Source of the DNA: an uncultured Collinsella sp.
Lineage (GTDB): Bacteria > Actinomycetota > Coriobacteriia > Coriobacteriales > Coriobacteriaceae
Reading direction: 5' to 3'
Assembly (NCBI GenBank): GCA_900550355.1
Contig: URRT01000078.1
Span: 1 to 8,730, forward strand
Length of the DNA stretch: 8,730 bases
Shown one piece after another: positions 1-5,967 of this stretch; position 1 is the first letter of the stretch; every line of letters begins with the position of its first letter. A model generated the notes under the pieces. The model saw only the letters and a list, made by a program, of their open reading frames with translations. It had not been told where the DNA came from and did not search any database. The translations under genes were made by a program, and so were the position numbers.

Positions 1-2
1 CA

Positions 3-560
3 GCCATTCTCGCTATCGCCACGGGCCTCGAGCCCAACGCGGCAGTCGGCCTCGCCATTCCGTTCGCTCTGCTTGGCCAGCTTGGCGTTACCCTGGTCTT
101 CACGCTTATGTCCCCGCTTATGTCCACGGCCGATAACATGGCTCACAACGCGGACACCAAGGGCATCGAGCGCCTGAACTACTTCGCCATGGCTCTGCTC
201 GGCCTGATCTTCGCTGTCGTCGTCACCCTGTTCTTCATCGCTGGCGCTACCATTGGTCAGACCATCGCTTCCGCCATCCCGACTTGGCTGCAGACCGGTC
301 TGTCCGCTGCAGGCGGCATGATGCGCTTCGTCGGCTTCGCCGTCCTGCTCAAGGTTATGATGAACCGCGATATGTGGGGCTTCTTCCTCATGGGCTTTGG
401 CCTCGCGCTCATCACCGTTGCCAACGATTCGCTGGCAACCCCTGCTCTGCTCATCCTCGCTCTCATCGGCTTCGGCATCGCTTTCTGGGACTTCCAGCAG
501 CAGACCGAGCTGAAGGGTGCAGCTGTTTCTGACGGAGGTGACTTCGAAGATGGCATCTAA
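3..560 (+). CDS. PTS mannose/sorbose-family EIIC subunit, 5' truncated
   Basis: Membrane subunit of a mannose-class phosphotransferase system; with EIID it forms the sugar channel in the cytoplasmic membrane. The frame is already open at the window edge (first full codon at base 3) and gives 185 residues to TAA at 558-560. Family EIIC proteins are usually about 260 residues, so roughly the first 75 are missing. Recognisable EIIC stretches are ATGLEPNAAVGLAIPFALLG near the visible start and GFAVLLKVMMNRDMWGFF about two thirds along. Several hydrophobic membrane segments are evident, followed by a hydrophilic acidic tail. The ATG at 108 is internal to the gene and is not the start. It overlaps the EIID gene by 11 bases. 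The sugar is not readable from EIIC itself; the neighbours (AgaS, NagA, LacC) favour N-acetylgalactosamine or galactosamine, as inference. Mannose or another hexose remains possible. Confidence 0.93.
   Translation, partial: AILAIATGLEPNAAVGLAIPFALLGQLGVTLVFTLMSPLMSTADNMAHNADTKGIERLNYFAMALLGLIFAVVVTLFFIAGATIGQTIASAIPTWLQTGLSAAGGMMRFVGFAVLLKVMMNRDMWGFFLMGFGLALITVANDSLATPALLILALIGFGIAFWDFQQQTELKGAAVSDGGDFEDGI
534..540 (+). promoter_or_regulatory. Ribosome binding site that sets the EIID start
   Basis: GGAGGTG lies inside the 3' end of the EIIC gene, nine bases before ATG 550. It supports ATG 550 over the in-frame ATG at 517, which lies upstream of the site. Placement inside EIIC suggests coupled translation of the two membrane subunits. 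Confidence 0.8.
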
Positions 561-1632
561 TGAGTATGTGATCCCGGAGCACTACGAGGATCTCACTCCT
601 GCTCCGCAGCTCGACCAGAAGACCCTCAACAAGATGGCTTGGCGCTCCTGCTTCCTGCAGGCATCGTTCAACTACGAGCGCATGCAGGCCGCTGGCTGGC
701 TCTACTCCATCATCCCCGGTCTGGAGAAGATCCACACCAACAAGAACGACCTCGCGGCTTCCATGAGCCACAACCTGGAGTTCTTCAACACCCACCCGTT
801 CCTTGTCACCTTTGTTATGGGCATCGTGCTTTCGCTCGAGCAGAACAAGGTTGACATCCCCACGATCCGCGCCGTCCGCGTCGCCGCAATGGGCCCGCTC
901 GGTGGTATCGGTGACGCCCTGTTCTGGCTGACGCTCGTGCCTATCACGGCCGGCATCACCTCCAACATGGCCATCAACGGCAACGCCGCTGCACCGATCA
1001 TCTTCCTGGTGATCTTCAACGTCGTCCAGTTCGCTCTGCGCTTCTGGCTCATGAACTGGTCCTACAAGCTTGGCACCAGCGCTATTGACGCTCTGACCGC
1101 CAACATGCAGGCCTTCACGCGTGCCGCTTCCATCATGGGCGTCTTCGTCGTCGGTTGCCTGGTCGTCACCATGGGTGGCACCCAGATCAACCTCCAGATC
1201 CCCAACGGCACCACCCGTGGTCTCTCCGCTACTACCGTGATCGTCTCCGAGAAGGAGGCCGAGAACTTCACCGGTATGGAGGGCATCGATACCGAGACCG
1301 CTGAGGCCGGTACCATCGCCATGACCGATAAGGACGGCAACGCCCTTACCGCTTCCGATGCCGACGGCAACGCTGTCGAGTGCGGCGTCACCGATCTGGG
1401 TAACGGCATGGAGTCCGTGACCTACGGCACCGTTACCGAGGATCCGGTCAACTTCTCTGTTGCCGACACCCTCAACACCATCGTCCCGAAGCTCGTCCCG
1501 CTTATGCTTACGCTGCTGCTTTACTACATGTTCGCTAAGCACAGCTGGACCCCGACCAAGGGCATTCTCCTGCTCTTCGTCCTTGGCATCCTGGGCGCTG
1601 GCCCGCTTGGTCTCTGGCCGAGCATCTGGTAA
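550..1632 (+). CDS. PTS mannose/sorbose-family EIID subunit with enlarged loop
   Basis: Second membrane subunit of the mannose-class PTS, partner of the EIIC just upstream. The start at ATG 550 gives 360 residues. Family features: an N-terminal WRSCFLQASFNYERMQAAGW block (residues 31-50), MGPLGGIGDALFW (114-126), and a C-terminal hydrophobic region after VADTLNTIVPKLVPLMLTLL (304-323). E. coli ManZ-type EIID proteins are about 280 residues. The excess here sits between the hydrophobic segment ending near residue 208 and the one starting near 305, as a hydrophilic, acidic stretch at about 219-300. It carries two copies of DxDGNA (260-265 and 270-275). By comparison with the family, this position corresponds to the loop extended in some Gram-positive EIID proteins, including ones recognised by class IIa bacteriocins. 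That the loop is extracellular here is inference. The gene is last in its operon, followed by a hairpin and a terminator. Confidence 0.94.
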   Translation: MASNEYVIPEHYEDLTPAPQLDQKTLNKMAWRSCFLQASFNYERMQAAGWLYSIIPGLEKIHTNKNDLAASMSHNLEFFNTHPFLVTFVMGIVLSLEQNKVDIPTIRAVRVAAMGPLGGIGDALFWLTLVPITAGITSNMAINGNAAAPIIFLVIFNVVQFALRFWLMNWSYKLGTSAIDALTANMQAFTRAASIMGVFVVGCLVVTMGGTQINLQIPNGTTRGLSATTVIVSEKEAENFTGMEGIDTETAEAGTIAMTDKDGNALTASDADGNAVECGVTDLGNGMESVTYGTVTEDPVNFSVADTLNTIVPKLVPLMLTLLLYYMFAKHSWTPTKGILLLFVLGILGAGPLGLWPSIW

Positions 1633-1645
1633 GGCTCTAGCTTGA

Positions 1646-1674
1646 GGGGTGTGTCCCTACGCGGCTCACACCCC
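1646..1674 (+). repeat. Inverted repeat just after the EIID gene
   Basis: GGGGTGTG (1646-1653) and CACACCCC (1667-1674) are perfect complements around a 13-base loop. No T-run follows, so it is unlikely to be a stand-alone terminator. It may act as a 3' stabilising or processing hairpin ahead of the true terminator, which is inference. Confidence 0.5.
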
Positions 1675-1698
1675 GACCCCTTAAGCCATGTGTATGTT

Positions 1699-1740
1699 AA
1701 AAGCCGCGTGCTCGAAAGAGCGCGCGGCTTTTGTTTTCTT
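1699..1740 (+). terminator. Intrinsic terminator of the PTS operon
   Basis: A 15-bp stem (1699-1713 with 1718-1732, one G-U pair) is capped by a GAAA tetraloop and followed by GTTTTCTT. The stem begins AAAA and ends TTTT, a classic form. It separates the PTS operon from the regulator gene, which therefore needs its own promoter or read-through. Confidence 0.92.
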
Positions 1741-1817
1741 AATGATTCGGGTGTGGCAGACAGATAATGCATAACACCCTAGGTAGTTAGCCGAATTCGA
1801 GCAAAAGGGAGGATAGG

Positions 1818-2549
1818 ATGGCGATCGGAGCGCGTAAGCAACCGCTGTACGATCAGCTGGTCGATATTCTGACCGAAAAGATTGACCATGAATATCGCGC
1901 CGGTGACATGATTCCTTCCGAGCGCGAACTTTCGGAGCGCTATGGTCTCTCGCGCACTACGGTACGCCTGGCTCTGCAGGAACTGGAGCGTTTAGGACTG
2001 GTGGTTCGGCAGCACGGTCGCGGTACCTTTGTGACCGACCGTTCGGCAAAAGCAACCAATCTTATGCAGTCCTACAGCTTTACCGAGCAGATGCGCGCGA
2101 TGGGTCGAGAACCCGAGACCACGATTCTCGAGTTTTGCGAGATGGAGGCCGATAAGAATCTGGCCGAGCATATGGGATTGCGCATCGGTGATCGCATTTT
2201 TAAGCTCAAGCGCCTTCGTTCTGCCGACAACATGCCCATGATGGTCGAACGCAGCTATCTTCCGGTTCGTCAATTTCTGTCCCTAAAGCGACCGCTGCTG
2301 GAGCGTAAGCCGCTTTACGATGTGATTGAGCAGGACTTTCAGCAAAAGATTCGCGTGGCCGAAGAGGAGTTCTATGCGAGCATAGCCCGTCCCACCGATG
2401 CCCACCTTTTGGGAATTGTCGAGGGCTCGCCTGTGCTCGATTTGATCAGGACTACGTATAACGAGTCAAACGAGGTAGTGGAGTACACACTCTCGGTTGC
2501 TCGTGCCGATCAGTTTAAATACAAGGTTTACCACCAGCGCAGTAACTAG
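1818..2549 (+). CDS. GntR-family (HutC subfamily) transcriptional regulator
   Basis: A 243-residue DNA-binding regulator. Residues about 8-75 form the GntR winged helix-turn-helix, with IPSERELSERYGLSRTTVR at 32-50 and the wing motif GRGTFV at 67-72. Residues about 85-238 form a UTRA effector domain, with VERSYLP (143-149) and EYTLSVARADQFKY (222-235), which place it in the HutC subfamily. Such regulators commonly sense phosphorylated sugars, for example NagR/YvoA with amino sugar phosphates. GGGAGG at 1807-1812 lies five bases before ATG 1818. It lies directly upstream of agaS, and a palindrome of the kind bound by this subfamily is in the gap, so local control of agaS is likely. The sensed ligand is not readable; galactosamine 6-phosphate or a relative is a guess. 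Codon use is less biased than in the PTS and agaS genes, as usual for a low-level regulator. Confidence 0.93.
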   Translation: MAIGARKQPLYDQLVDILTEKIDHEYRAGDMIPSERELSERYGLSRTTVRLALQELERLGLVVRQHGRGTFVTDRSAKATNLMQSYSFTEQMRAMGREPETTILEFCEMEADKNLAEHMGLRIGDRIFKLKRLRSADNMPMMVERSYLPVRQFLSLKRPLLERKPLYDVIEQDFQQKIRVAEEEFYASIARPTDAHLLGIVEGSPVLDLIRTTYNESNEVVEYTLSVARADQFKYKVYHQRSN

Positions 2550-2588
2550 TGCTCGCATCGTTTCCATATGGTGATTCTTTGCATTTTA

Positions 2589-2609
2589 CTGGTTACTACC
2601 AGATAACCA
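2589..2609. promoter_or_regulatory. Putative GntR/HutC operator upstream of agaS
   Basis: CTGGT-TACT-ACCAG (2589-2602) is a perfect inverted repeat of TGGT-N4-ACCA form, the spacing typical of HutC-subfamily operators such as those of NagR. A second, overlapping perfect repeat, TGGTTA (2590-2595) with TAACCA (2604-2609), widens the symmetric region. It lies 10-30 bases upstream of a TATAAT box and so covers the -35/spacer zone, where binding would block polymerase. The binding protein is presumed to be the adjacent regulator. Confidence 0.7.
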
Positions 2610-2618
2610 ACCGAAGTG

Positions 2619-2624
2619 TATAAT
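2619..2624 (+). promoter_or_regulatory. Putative -10 box of the agaS promoter
   Basis: A perfect TATAAT lies 39 bases before the agaS start. It would give a transcription start near 2631 and a leader of about 30 bases. No good -35 hexamer is found 16-18 bases upstream; that position is occupied by the palindrome. The TG immediately preceding the box is one base off the extended -10 pattern. Confidence 0.65.
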
Positions 2625-2663
2625 TGCACGTCAGAGGATTACTTCTAGAGAGAGGTATTAGAA

Positions 2664-3830
2664 ATGTTCGAGAAGAGTGTCGAGGAGCTCACCGAGCTCG
2701 GCGCCCAGATCACCACGGCGGAGATTGCTCAGCAGCCCGAGCTTTGGCGTGATACGCTCAACATCTATCGCGAGAACAAGGAGGCCATCGAGGCCTTCCT
2801 GGCCGAGGCTCGCGCTATGGGCGAGGGCCGTCTGTCCGTTGTCTTCACCGGTGCCGGTACGTCCGACTACGTTGGCGATACCTGCGCCCCGTACCTGCGT
2901 CACGCTGGCAACACTGATCTCTACGACTTTAAGCCCATCGCCACGACCGACATCGTGAGCGCTCCGCGCGATTTCCTGCGCGCCGAGGATCCCACGCTCG
3001 TGGTTTCCTTTGCCCGCTCTGGCAACAGCCCCGAGAGCCTTGCCGCCGTTGCCGTTGCCAAGGAGCTCGTCCACAACGTCAAGTTCCTCAACATCACCTG
3101 CGCTCCCGAGGGCAAGCTTGCCGTCGAGTCTGCCGATGATCCCAATGCGTTGACGCTGCTCATTCCGCGCGCCAACGACAAGGGCTTCGCCATGACCGGT
3201 TCTTATTCCTGCATGACCCTGCTCTCCACCCTTATTTTCGACACTGCCTCTGACGAGCAGAAGGCCGAGTGGGTCGAGACGATTGCCAAGATGGGCGAGG
3301 AGGTCATCTCCCGTGAGCCTGAGATCGCCGATTACCTGGCTGGCGACTTCAACCGCGTGACCTACTTGGGTTCTGGCTCCTTCGGTGGCCTTGCCCAGGA
3401 GAGCCAGCTCAAGATCCTCGAGCTCGCTCACGGTCTGGTTGCTACTTCCTACGACACCTCCATGGGCTATCGTCACGGACCTAAGTCCTTCGTCGACGAT
3501 AAGACGCTCGTCTTCGTGTTCGTCAACAACGACGCCTACACCCGTCAGTACGACATCGACATCCTCAACGAGATCGGTGGCGACAAGATCGCTCAGCACA
3601 CCGTTGCCGTTCAGCAGGATGGCGCTACCGTCTACGAGGGCGAGTCCTTCACCTTTAAGGGCTACGAGGCGCTTCCCGAGGGCTACCTTGCCCTGCCGTT
3701 CGTGATGTTTGCCCAGGCTATCAGCCTGCTCAACTCCGTGCGCGTGGGCAACACGCCCGATACGCCGAGCCCCACCGGCACGGTCAACCGCGTGGTTAAG
3801 GGCGTGACGATTCACCCCTTCACCGCTTAA
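2664..3830 (+). CDS. agaS: AgaS-type SIS-domain galactosamine-6-phosphate deaminase/isomerase
   Basis: A cytoplasmic sugar isomerase of 388 residues, close to the usual AgaS length of about 385. AgaS enzymes convert D-galactosamine 6-phosphate to D-tagatose 6-phosphate and ammonia. The first SIS domain (about 50-210) has VVFTGAGTSDYVGD (59-72) and SFARSGNSPES (114-124), the phosphosugar-binding loops, plus GFAMTGSYSCM. The second SIS domain (about 220-370) has YLGSGSFGGLAQE and the AgaS-characteristic GYRHGPKSFVDD, containing the conserved RHGPKS. AGAGGT at 2651-2656 precedes ATG 2664 by seven bases. The gene has its own promoter and a strong terminator, so it may be monocistronic. Codon use is strongly biased, suggesting high expression. 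GlmS-like and other SIS isomerases are less likely: there is no glutaminase domain and the motifs match AgaS. Confidence 0.92.
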   Translation: MFEKSVEELTELGAQITTAEIAQQPELWRDTLNIYRENKEAIEAFLAEARAMGEGRLSVVFTGAGTSDYVGDTCAPYLRHAGNTDLYDFKPIATTDIVSAPRDFLRAEDPTLVVSFARSGNSPESLAAVAVAKELVHNVKFLNITCAPEGKLAVESADDPNALTLLIPRANDKGFAMTGSYSCMTLLSTLIFDTASDEQKAEWVETIAKMGEEVISREPEIADYLAGDFNRVTYLGSGSFGGLAQESQLKILELAHGLVATSYDTSMGYRHGPKSFVDDKTLVFVFVNNDAYTRQYDIDILNEIGGDKIAQHTVAVQQDGATVYEGESFTFKGYEALPEGYLALPFVMFAQAISLLNSVRVGNTPDTPSPTGTVNRVVKGVTIHPFTA

Positions 3831-3848
3831 TCGCGTCCCCCTGTAAGG

Positions 3849-3891
3849 GCGCCCGTCCGCTCATAACGGCGGGCGGGCGCTTTTTGTTTTT
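3849..3891 (+). terminator. Intrinsic terminator after agaS
   Basis: A 12-bp G+C-rich stem (3849-3860 with 3869-3880, one G-U pair) with an 8-base loop is followed by TTTTTGTTTTT. It starts 18 bases after the agaS stop and separates agaS from nagA. Confidence 0.93.
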
Positions 3892-3901
3892 ACATGGACC
3901 G

Positions 3902-3916
3902 GGTATAAGCATTACC
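3902..3916 (+). promoter_or_regulatory. Possible promoter/operator region of nagA
   Basis: After the agaS terminator, nagA needs its own promoter. TATAAG (3904-3909) is the best -10-like hexamer in the short gap. It sits inside GGTA-N7-TACC (3902-3916), a short inverted repeat that loosely resembles the agaS operator half-sites but with different spacing. No convincing -35 is present. This is a weak candidate only. Confidence 0.28.
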
Positions 3917-3948
3917 ACAGTCAACTGCTTTAGAAGCAAGGAGTGCAT

Positions 3949-5118
3949 ATGAGCACGTACGCAATTAAGGCTGACAAGTTCTTCTTGCCGGCAGGCCCGC
4001 AACTGGGCGGCTATCTTATGGTCGAGGATGGCGTTTTTGGCGCCTGGCAGGCCGACGAGCCCTCTTGCGAGATCAAGGACTACACGGGATCGTGGATCGC
4101 ACCGGGTATGGTCGATACTCACATCCATGGCTTCTATAACCACTCGACTACCGATAACGATCCCGAGGGCATTGATATCAGCTCGACCGAGCTCGCCCGT
4201 CGCGGTACCACCAGCTGGCTGCCCACGACGTTCACCGATGGCGTCGAGCAGATCAAGGATGCCTGCGCCGCCATCGCCCAGGCGGACGAGGGTCGCGGCC
4301 CCGACTTCTGCGGTGCTCGCATTCAGGGCATCTATCTGGAGGGCCCCTTCTTTACCATGAAGCACGTGGGCGCGCAGAACCCCGCTTATCTTATCGATCC
4401 CTCCGAGGAGGTCTTCGATCAGTGGCAGGAGGCTGCGGGCGGTCGCATCGTTAAGAGCGCCATGGCGGCCGAGCGCGACGGTGCCGCTGCTTATGCGGCT
4501 GCTCTGAACGCCAAGGGTGTGGTGACCAGCATCGGTCACTCCGACGCCACCTACGATGAGTGCATCGCCGCCATCAACGCCGGTGCCAGCTGCTTTACGC
4601 ATACCTATAACGGTCAGCGCGGGCTGCATCACCGTGAGCCCGGTGTCGTGGGCGCTGCCATGTCCACGCCCGAGACCTACGCCGAGATCATCTGTGACGG
4701 CAAGCACGTTAACCCTGCCGCCATCAAGGCGCTGCTGCAGGCAAAGGGCTGGCAACACACGGTGCTCATCACTGACTGCCTGGGCTGCGGCGGCATGCCC
4801 GAGGGCAGCTACACCAGTGGTGGCATGGACGTCATCATGAAGGACAACCTGTGCTGGCTCGCCGACGGCAAGAGCATTGCCGGCTCGGTGCTCACGCTTG
4901 CCCAGGGCGTCAAGAACATCGTTGACTGGGGCATCGCCAGCGCCGATATCGCCATTCGTATGGCAACCGAGGTGCCGGCACGCTCCGCGCACATCGAGGA
5001 TAAGTGCGGCAGCATCATGCCGGGTCGCGACGCCGACTTTGTCGTGTTCGACCATGAGCTTACCCTCGTCGAGACGTATGTTGGCGGCCAGAGCGTCGGC
5101 AACGCCTTTACCGAGTAA
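3949..5118 (+). CDS. nagA: N-acetylglucosamine/N-acetylgalactosamine-6-phosphate deacetylase (NagA family)
   Basis: A cytoplasmic amidohydrolase of 389 residues that removes acetate from N-acetylhexosamine 6-phosphate. Family motifs are all present: VDTHIHGF with the HxH metal motif (His58, His60), YLEGPF with Glu131, GHSDAT with His197, FTHTYNG with His218, ICDGKHV with His253, and ITDCLGCGG with the catalytic-position Asp276. A C-terminal beta segment includes GSIMPGRDADFVVFD. AAGGAG at 3938-3943 is spaced five bases from ATG 3949; a GTG at 3943 overlaps this site and is rejected as a start. The length matches the family. With agaS immediately upstream, N-acetylgalactosamine 6-phosphate (the AgaA role) is a likely substrate, but the GlcNAc and GalNAc enzymes cannot be told apart by eye. 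Its last 43 codons, stop included, have a diverged second copy at 7881-8009. Confidence 0.93.
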   Translation: MSTYAIKADKFFLPAGPQLGGYLMVEDGVFGAWQADEPSCEIKDYTGSWIAPGMVDTHIHGFYNHSTTDNDPEGIDISSTELARRGTTSWLPTTFTDGVEQIKDACAAIAQADEGRGPDFCGARIQGIYLEGPFFTMKHVGAQNPAYLIDPSEEVFDQWQEAAGGRIVKSAMAAERDGAAAYAAALNAKGVVTSIGHSDATYDECIAAINAGASCFTHTYNGQRGLHHREPGVVGAAMSTPETYAEIICDGKHVNPAAIKALLQAKGWQHTVLITDCLGCGGMPEGSYTSGGMDVIMKDNLCWLADGKSIAGSVLTLAQGVKNIVDWGIASADIAIRMATEVPARSAHIEDKCGSIMPGRDADFVVFDHELTLVETYVGGQSVGNAFTE

Positions 5119-5123
5119 CGATA

Positions 5124-5195
5124 GAAAAAGACGGCGGGCCCGAATCTGCTCTTGCCGTCAAGGAGGGCGGCCCCGATTCTGCTCGGCCCCGCCGT
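5124..5195 (-). terminator. Terminator of the flavodoxin gene, in the convergent gap
   Basis: Read on the minus strand, ACGGCGGGGCC (5195-5185) pairs with GGCCCGCCGT (5140-5131) with one bulged base, followed by CTTTTTC (5130-5124). The 44-base interior can fold further. The T-run favours termination of the minus-strand flavodoxin gene. The plus strand lacks a T-run, so stopping nagA transcripts here is less certain. Confidence 0.65.
5133..5184. repeat. Imperfect direct repeat inside the convergent terminator
   Basis: The 19-base units at 5133-5151 and 5166-5184 match at 17 of 19 positions, sharing the core CTGCTC and start GGCGG. They lie 33 bases apart, start to start, within the terminator interior. 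This may be a local duplication or part of a dispersed intergenic element. Confidence 0.6.
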
Positions 5196-5226
5196 ATGGG
5201 TTGAACGCTCAAAAGCACCTTCACAG

Positions 5227-5811
5227 TTACAGCTTGTTAGCGATTTTCTTTGCCGTGCGCTTGACGCCGGCCACCAGGCCTCCTGCAGGATGCTCCTTCT
5301 CGTATGCTAGACGCTTCTCGCGCTTGGCGTACTCTTCGACGATGATATCGCCATATTCGTCTTCGATCTTGTCGAAGAAGTCGACGGCGCCCTTAATTTC
5401 CTCAGCGGTCGGGTGTCCCTTTTGGACACCGCCGGCGAGTTTGAACGGCCCCCACGTATCAAAGCCGGGGCAGCCGTAGACACCCATAAAGATGGCCTGC
5501 CTCATGCGGCAGATGCCATCGATATCCTTGCCGTACCACTTGTTTTTGCCACCGTAGGTCATAAGGCCAAACACCTTGTCCTGCGGCTGCAGCACGTTCG
5601 TGAGCACTCGTGCCATGTCCTTGTCGATCTCGGAGTAATAGATGCCCGTGGCGACACCGATCAGATGATATTCGTGCAGGTTGGGATACTCGTTTTTACC
5701 GAGTGCCTTGACGTCGAGGGTATCGATCTCGGGGTGTGCCTCGACGATGGCGTCCACGAGCTTTTTCGTATTGCCGTGATGGCGCGAGGCGTAGAGGATG
5801 ATGGTTCGCAT
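5227..5811 (-). CDS. Flavodoxin-family protein
   Basis: A predicted cytoplasmic flavodoxin-fold protein of 194 residues, probably binding FMN and acting in electron transfer or reduction; the partner is unknown. The N-terminal strand-loop IILYASRHHGNTKKLVDAI (4-22) contains the HGNTKKL form of the FMN phosphate loop. Next come LIGVATGIYYSEIDKDM (50-66) and the central GLMTYGGKNK (82-91). GCPGFDTWGPFKLAGGVQKGHP (113-134) is typical of anaerobe flavodoxin-family proteins. After about residue 150 there is a charged tail ending in a lysine/arginine-rich segment (184-193). ATG 5811 is chosen because GAAAGG sits seven bases upstream; a start 10 codons earlier would have no support. It runs opposite to its neighbours, convergent with nagA and divergent from the epimerase gene. 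There is no obvious functional tie to amino sugar breakdown. Confidence 0.87.
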   Translation of the reverse strand: MRTIILYASRHHGNTKKLVDAIVEAHPEIDTLDVKALGKNEYPNLHEYHLIGVATGIYYSEIDKDMARVLTNVLQPQDKVFGLMTYGGKNKWYGKDIDGICRMRQAIFMGVYGCPGFDTWGPFKLAGGVQKGHPTAEEIKGAVDFFDKIEDEYGDIIVEEYAKREKRLAYEKEHPAGGLVAGVKRTAKKIANKL

Positions 5812-5850
5812 AAGAAGGCCTTTCAGCTGTAATTGCATCAATGTCTGTAT

Positions 5851-5877
5851 GGTACCCCGTTACATGGCTGGGATACC
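5851..5877. repeat. Inverted repeat in the divergent gap, possible operator
   Basis: GGTACCCC (5851-5858) and GGGATACC (5870-5877) are complementary at 7 of 8 positions around an 11-base spacer. They lie in the 156-base region between the divergent flavodoxin and epimerase genes, where both promoters must lie. I could not assign clear -35/-10 pairs for either gene. Confidence 0.35.
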
Positions 5878-5967
5878 GGACGCATCGATGAACGTGCGGG
5901 TTTGTCCTTTGGTTAGGGCCGAGACGGGTACTTGCGAGCAAAAAGCAGTTGTTCGAAAGGATGGGCA

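Noticed and set aside
463..1542. Long minus-strand open frame (about 359 codons) opposite EIIC/EIID
   Set aside because: It is antisense to well-recognised PTS genes. Its translation is low-complexity, rich in His/Gly/Asp, as expected from the third-position bias of the sense genes.
2564..2571. CCATATGG palindrome after the regulator gene
   Set aside because: An eight-base palindrome is expected by chance at this frequency and is not linked to a promoter element.
2658..3815. Long minus-strand open frame (about 385 codons) opposite agaS
   Set aside because: The exact counter-strand of a gene with clear AgaS motifs, with no recognisable domain. It is a codon-bias shadow.
3943..3948. GTG start for nagA two codons upstream of ATG 3949
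   Set aside because: The GTG overlaps the AAGGAG ribosome site, leaving no spacing. ATG 3949 is correctly placed.
3820..5055. Long minus-strand open frame (about 411 codons) opposite nagA
   Set aside because: Antisense to a complete NagA with all metal-binding motifs, and it runs into the agaS terminator. No domain is visible.
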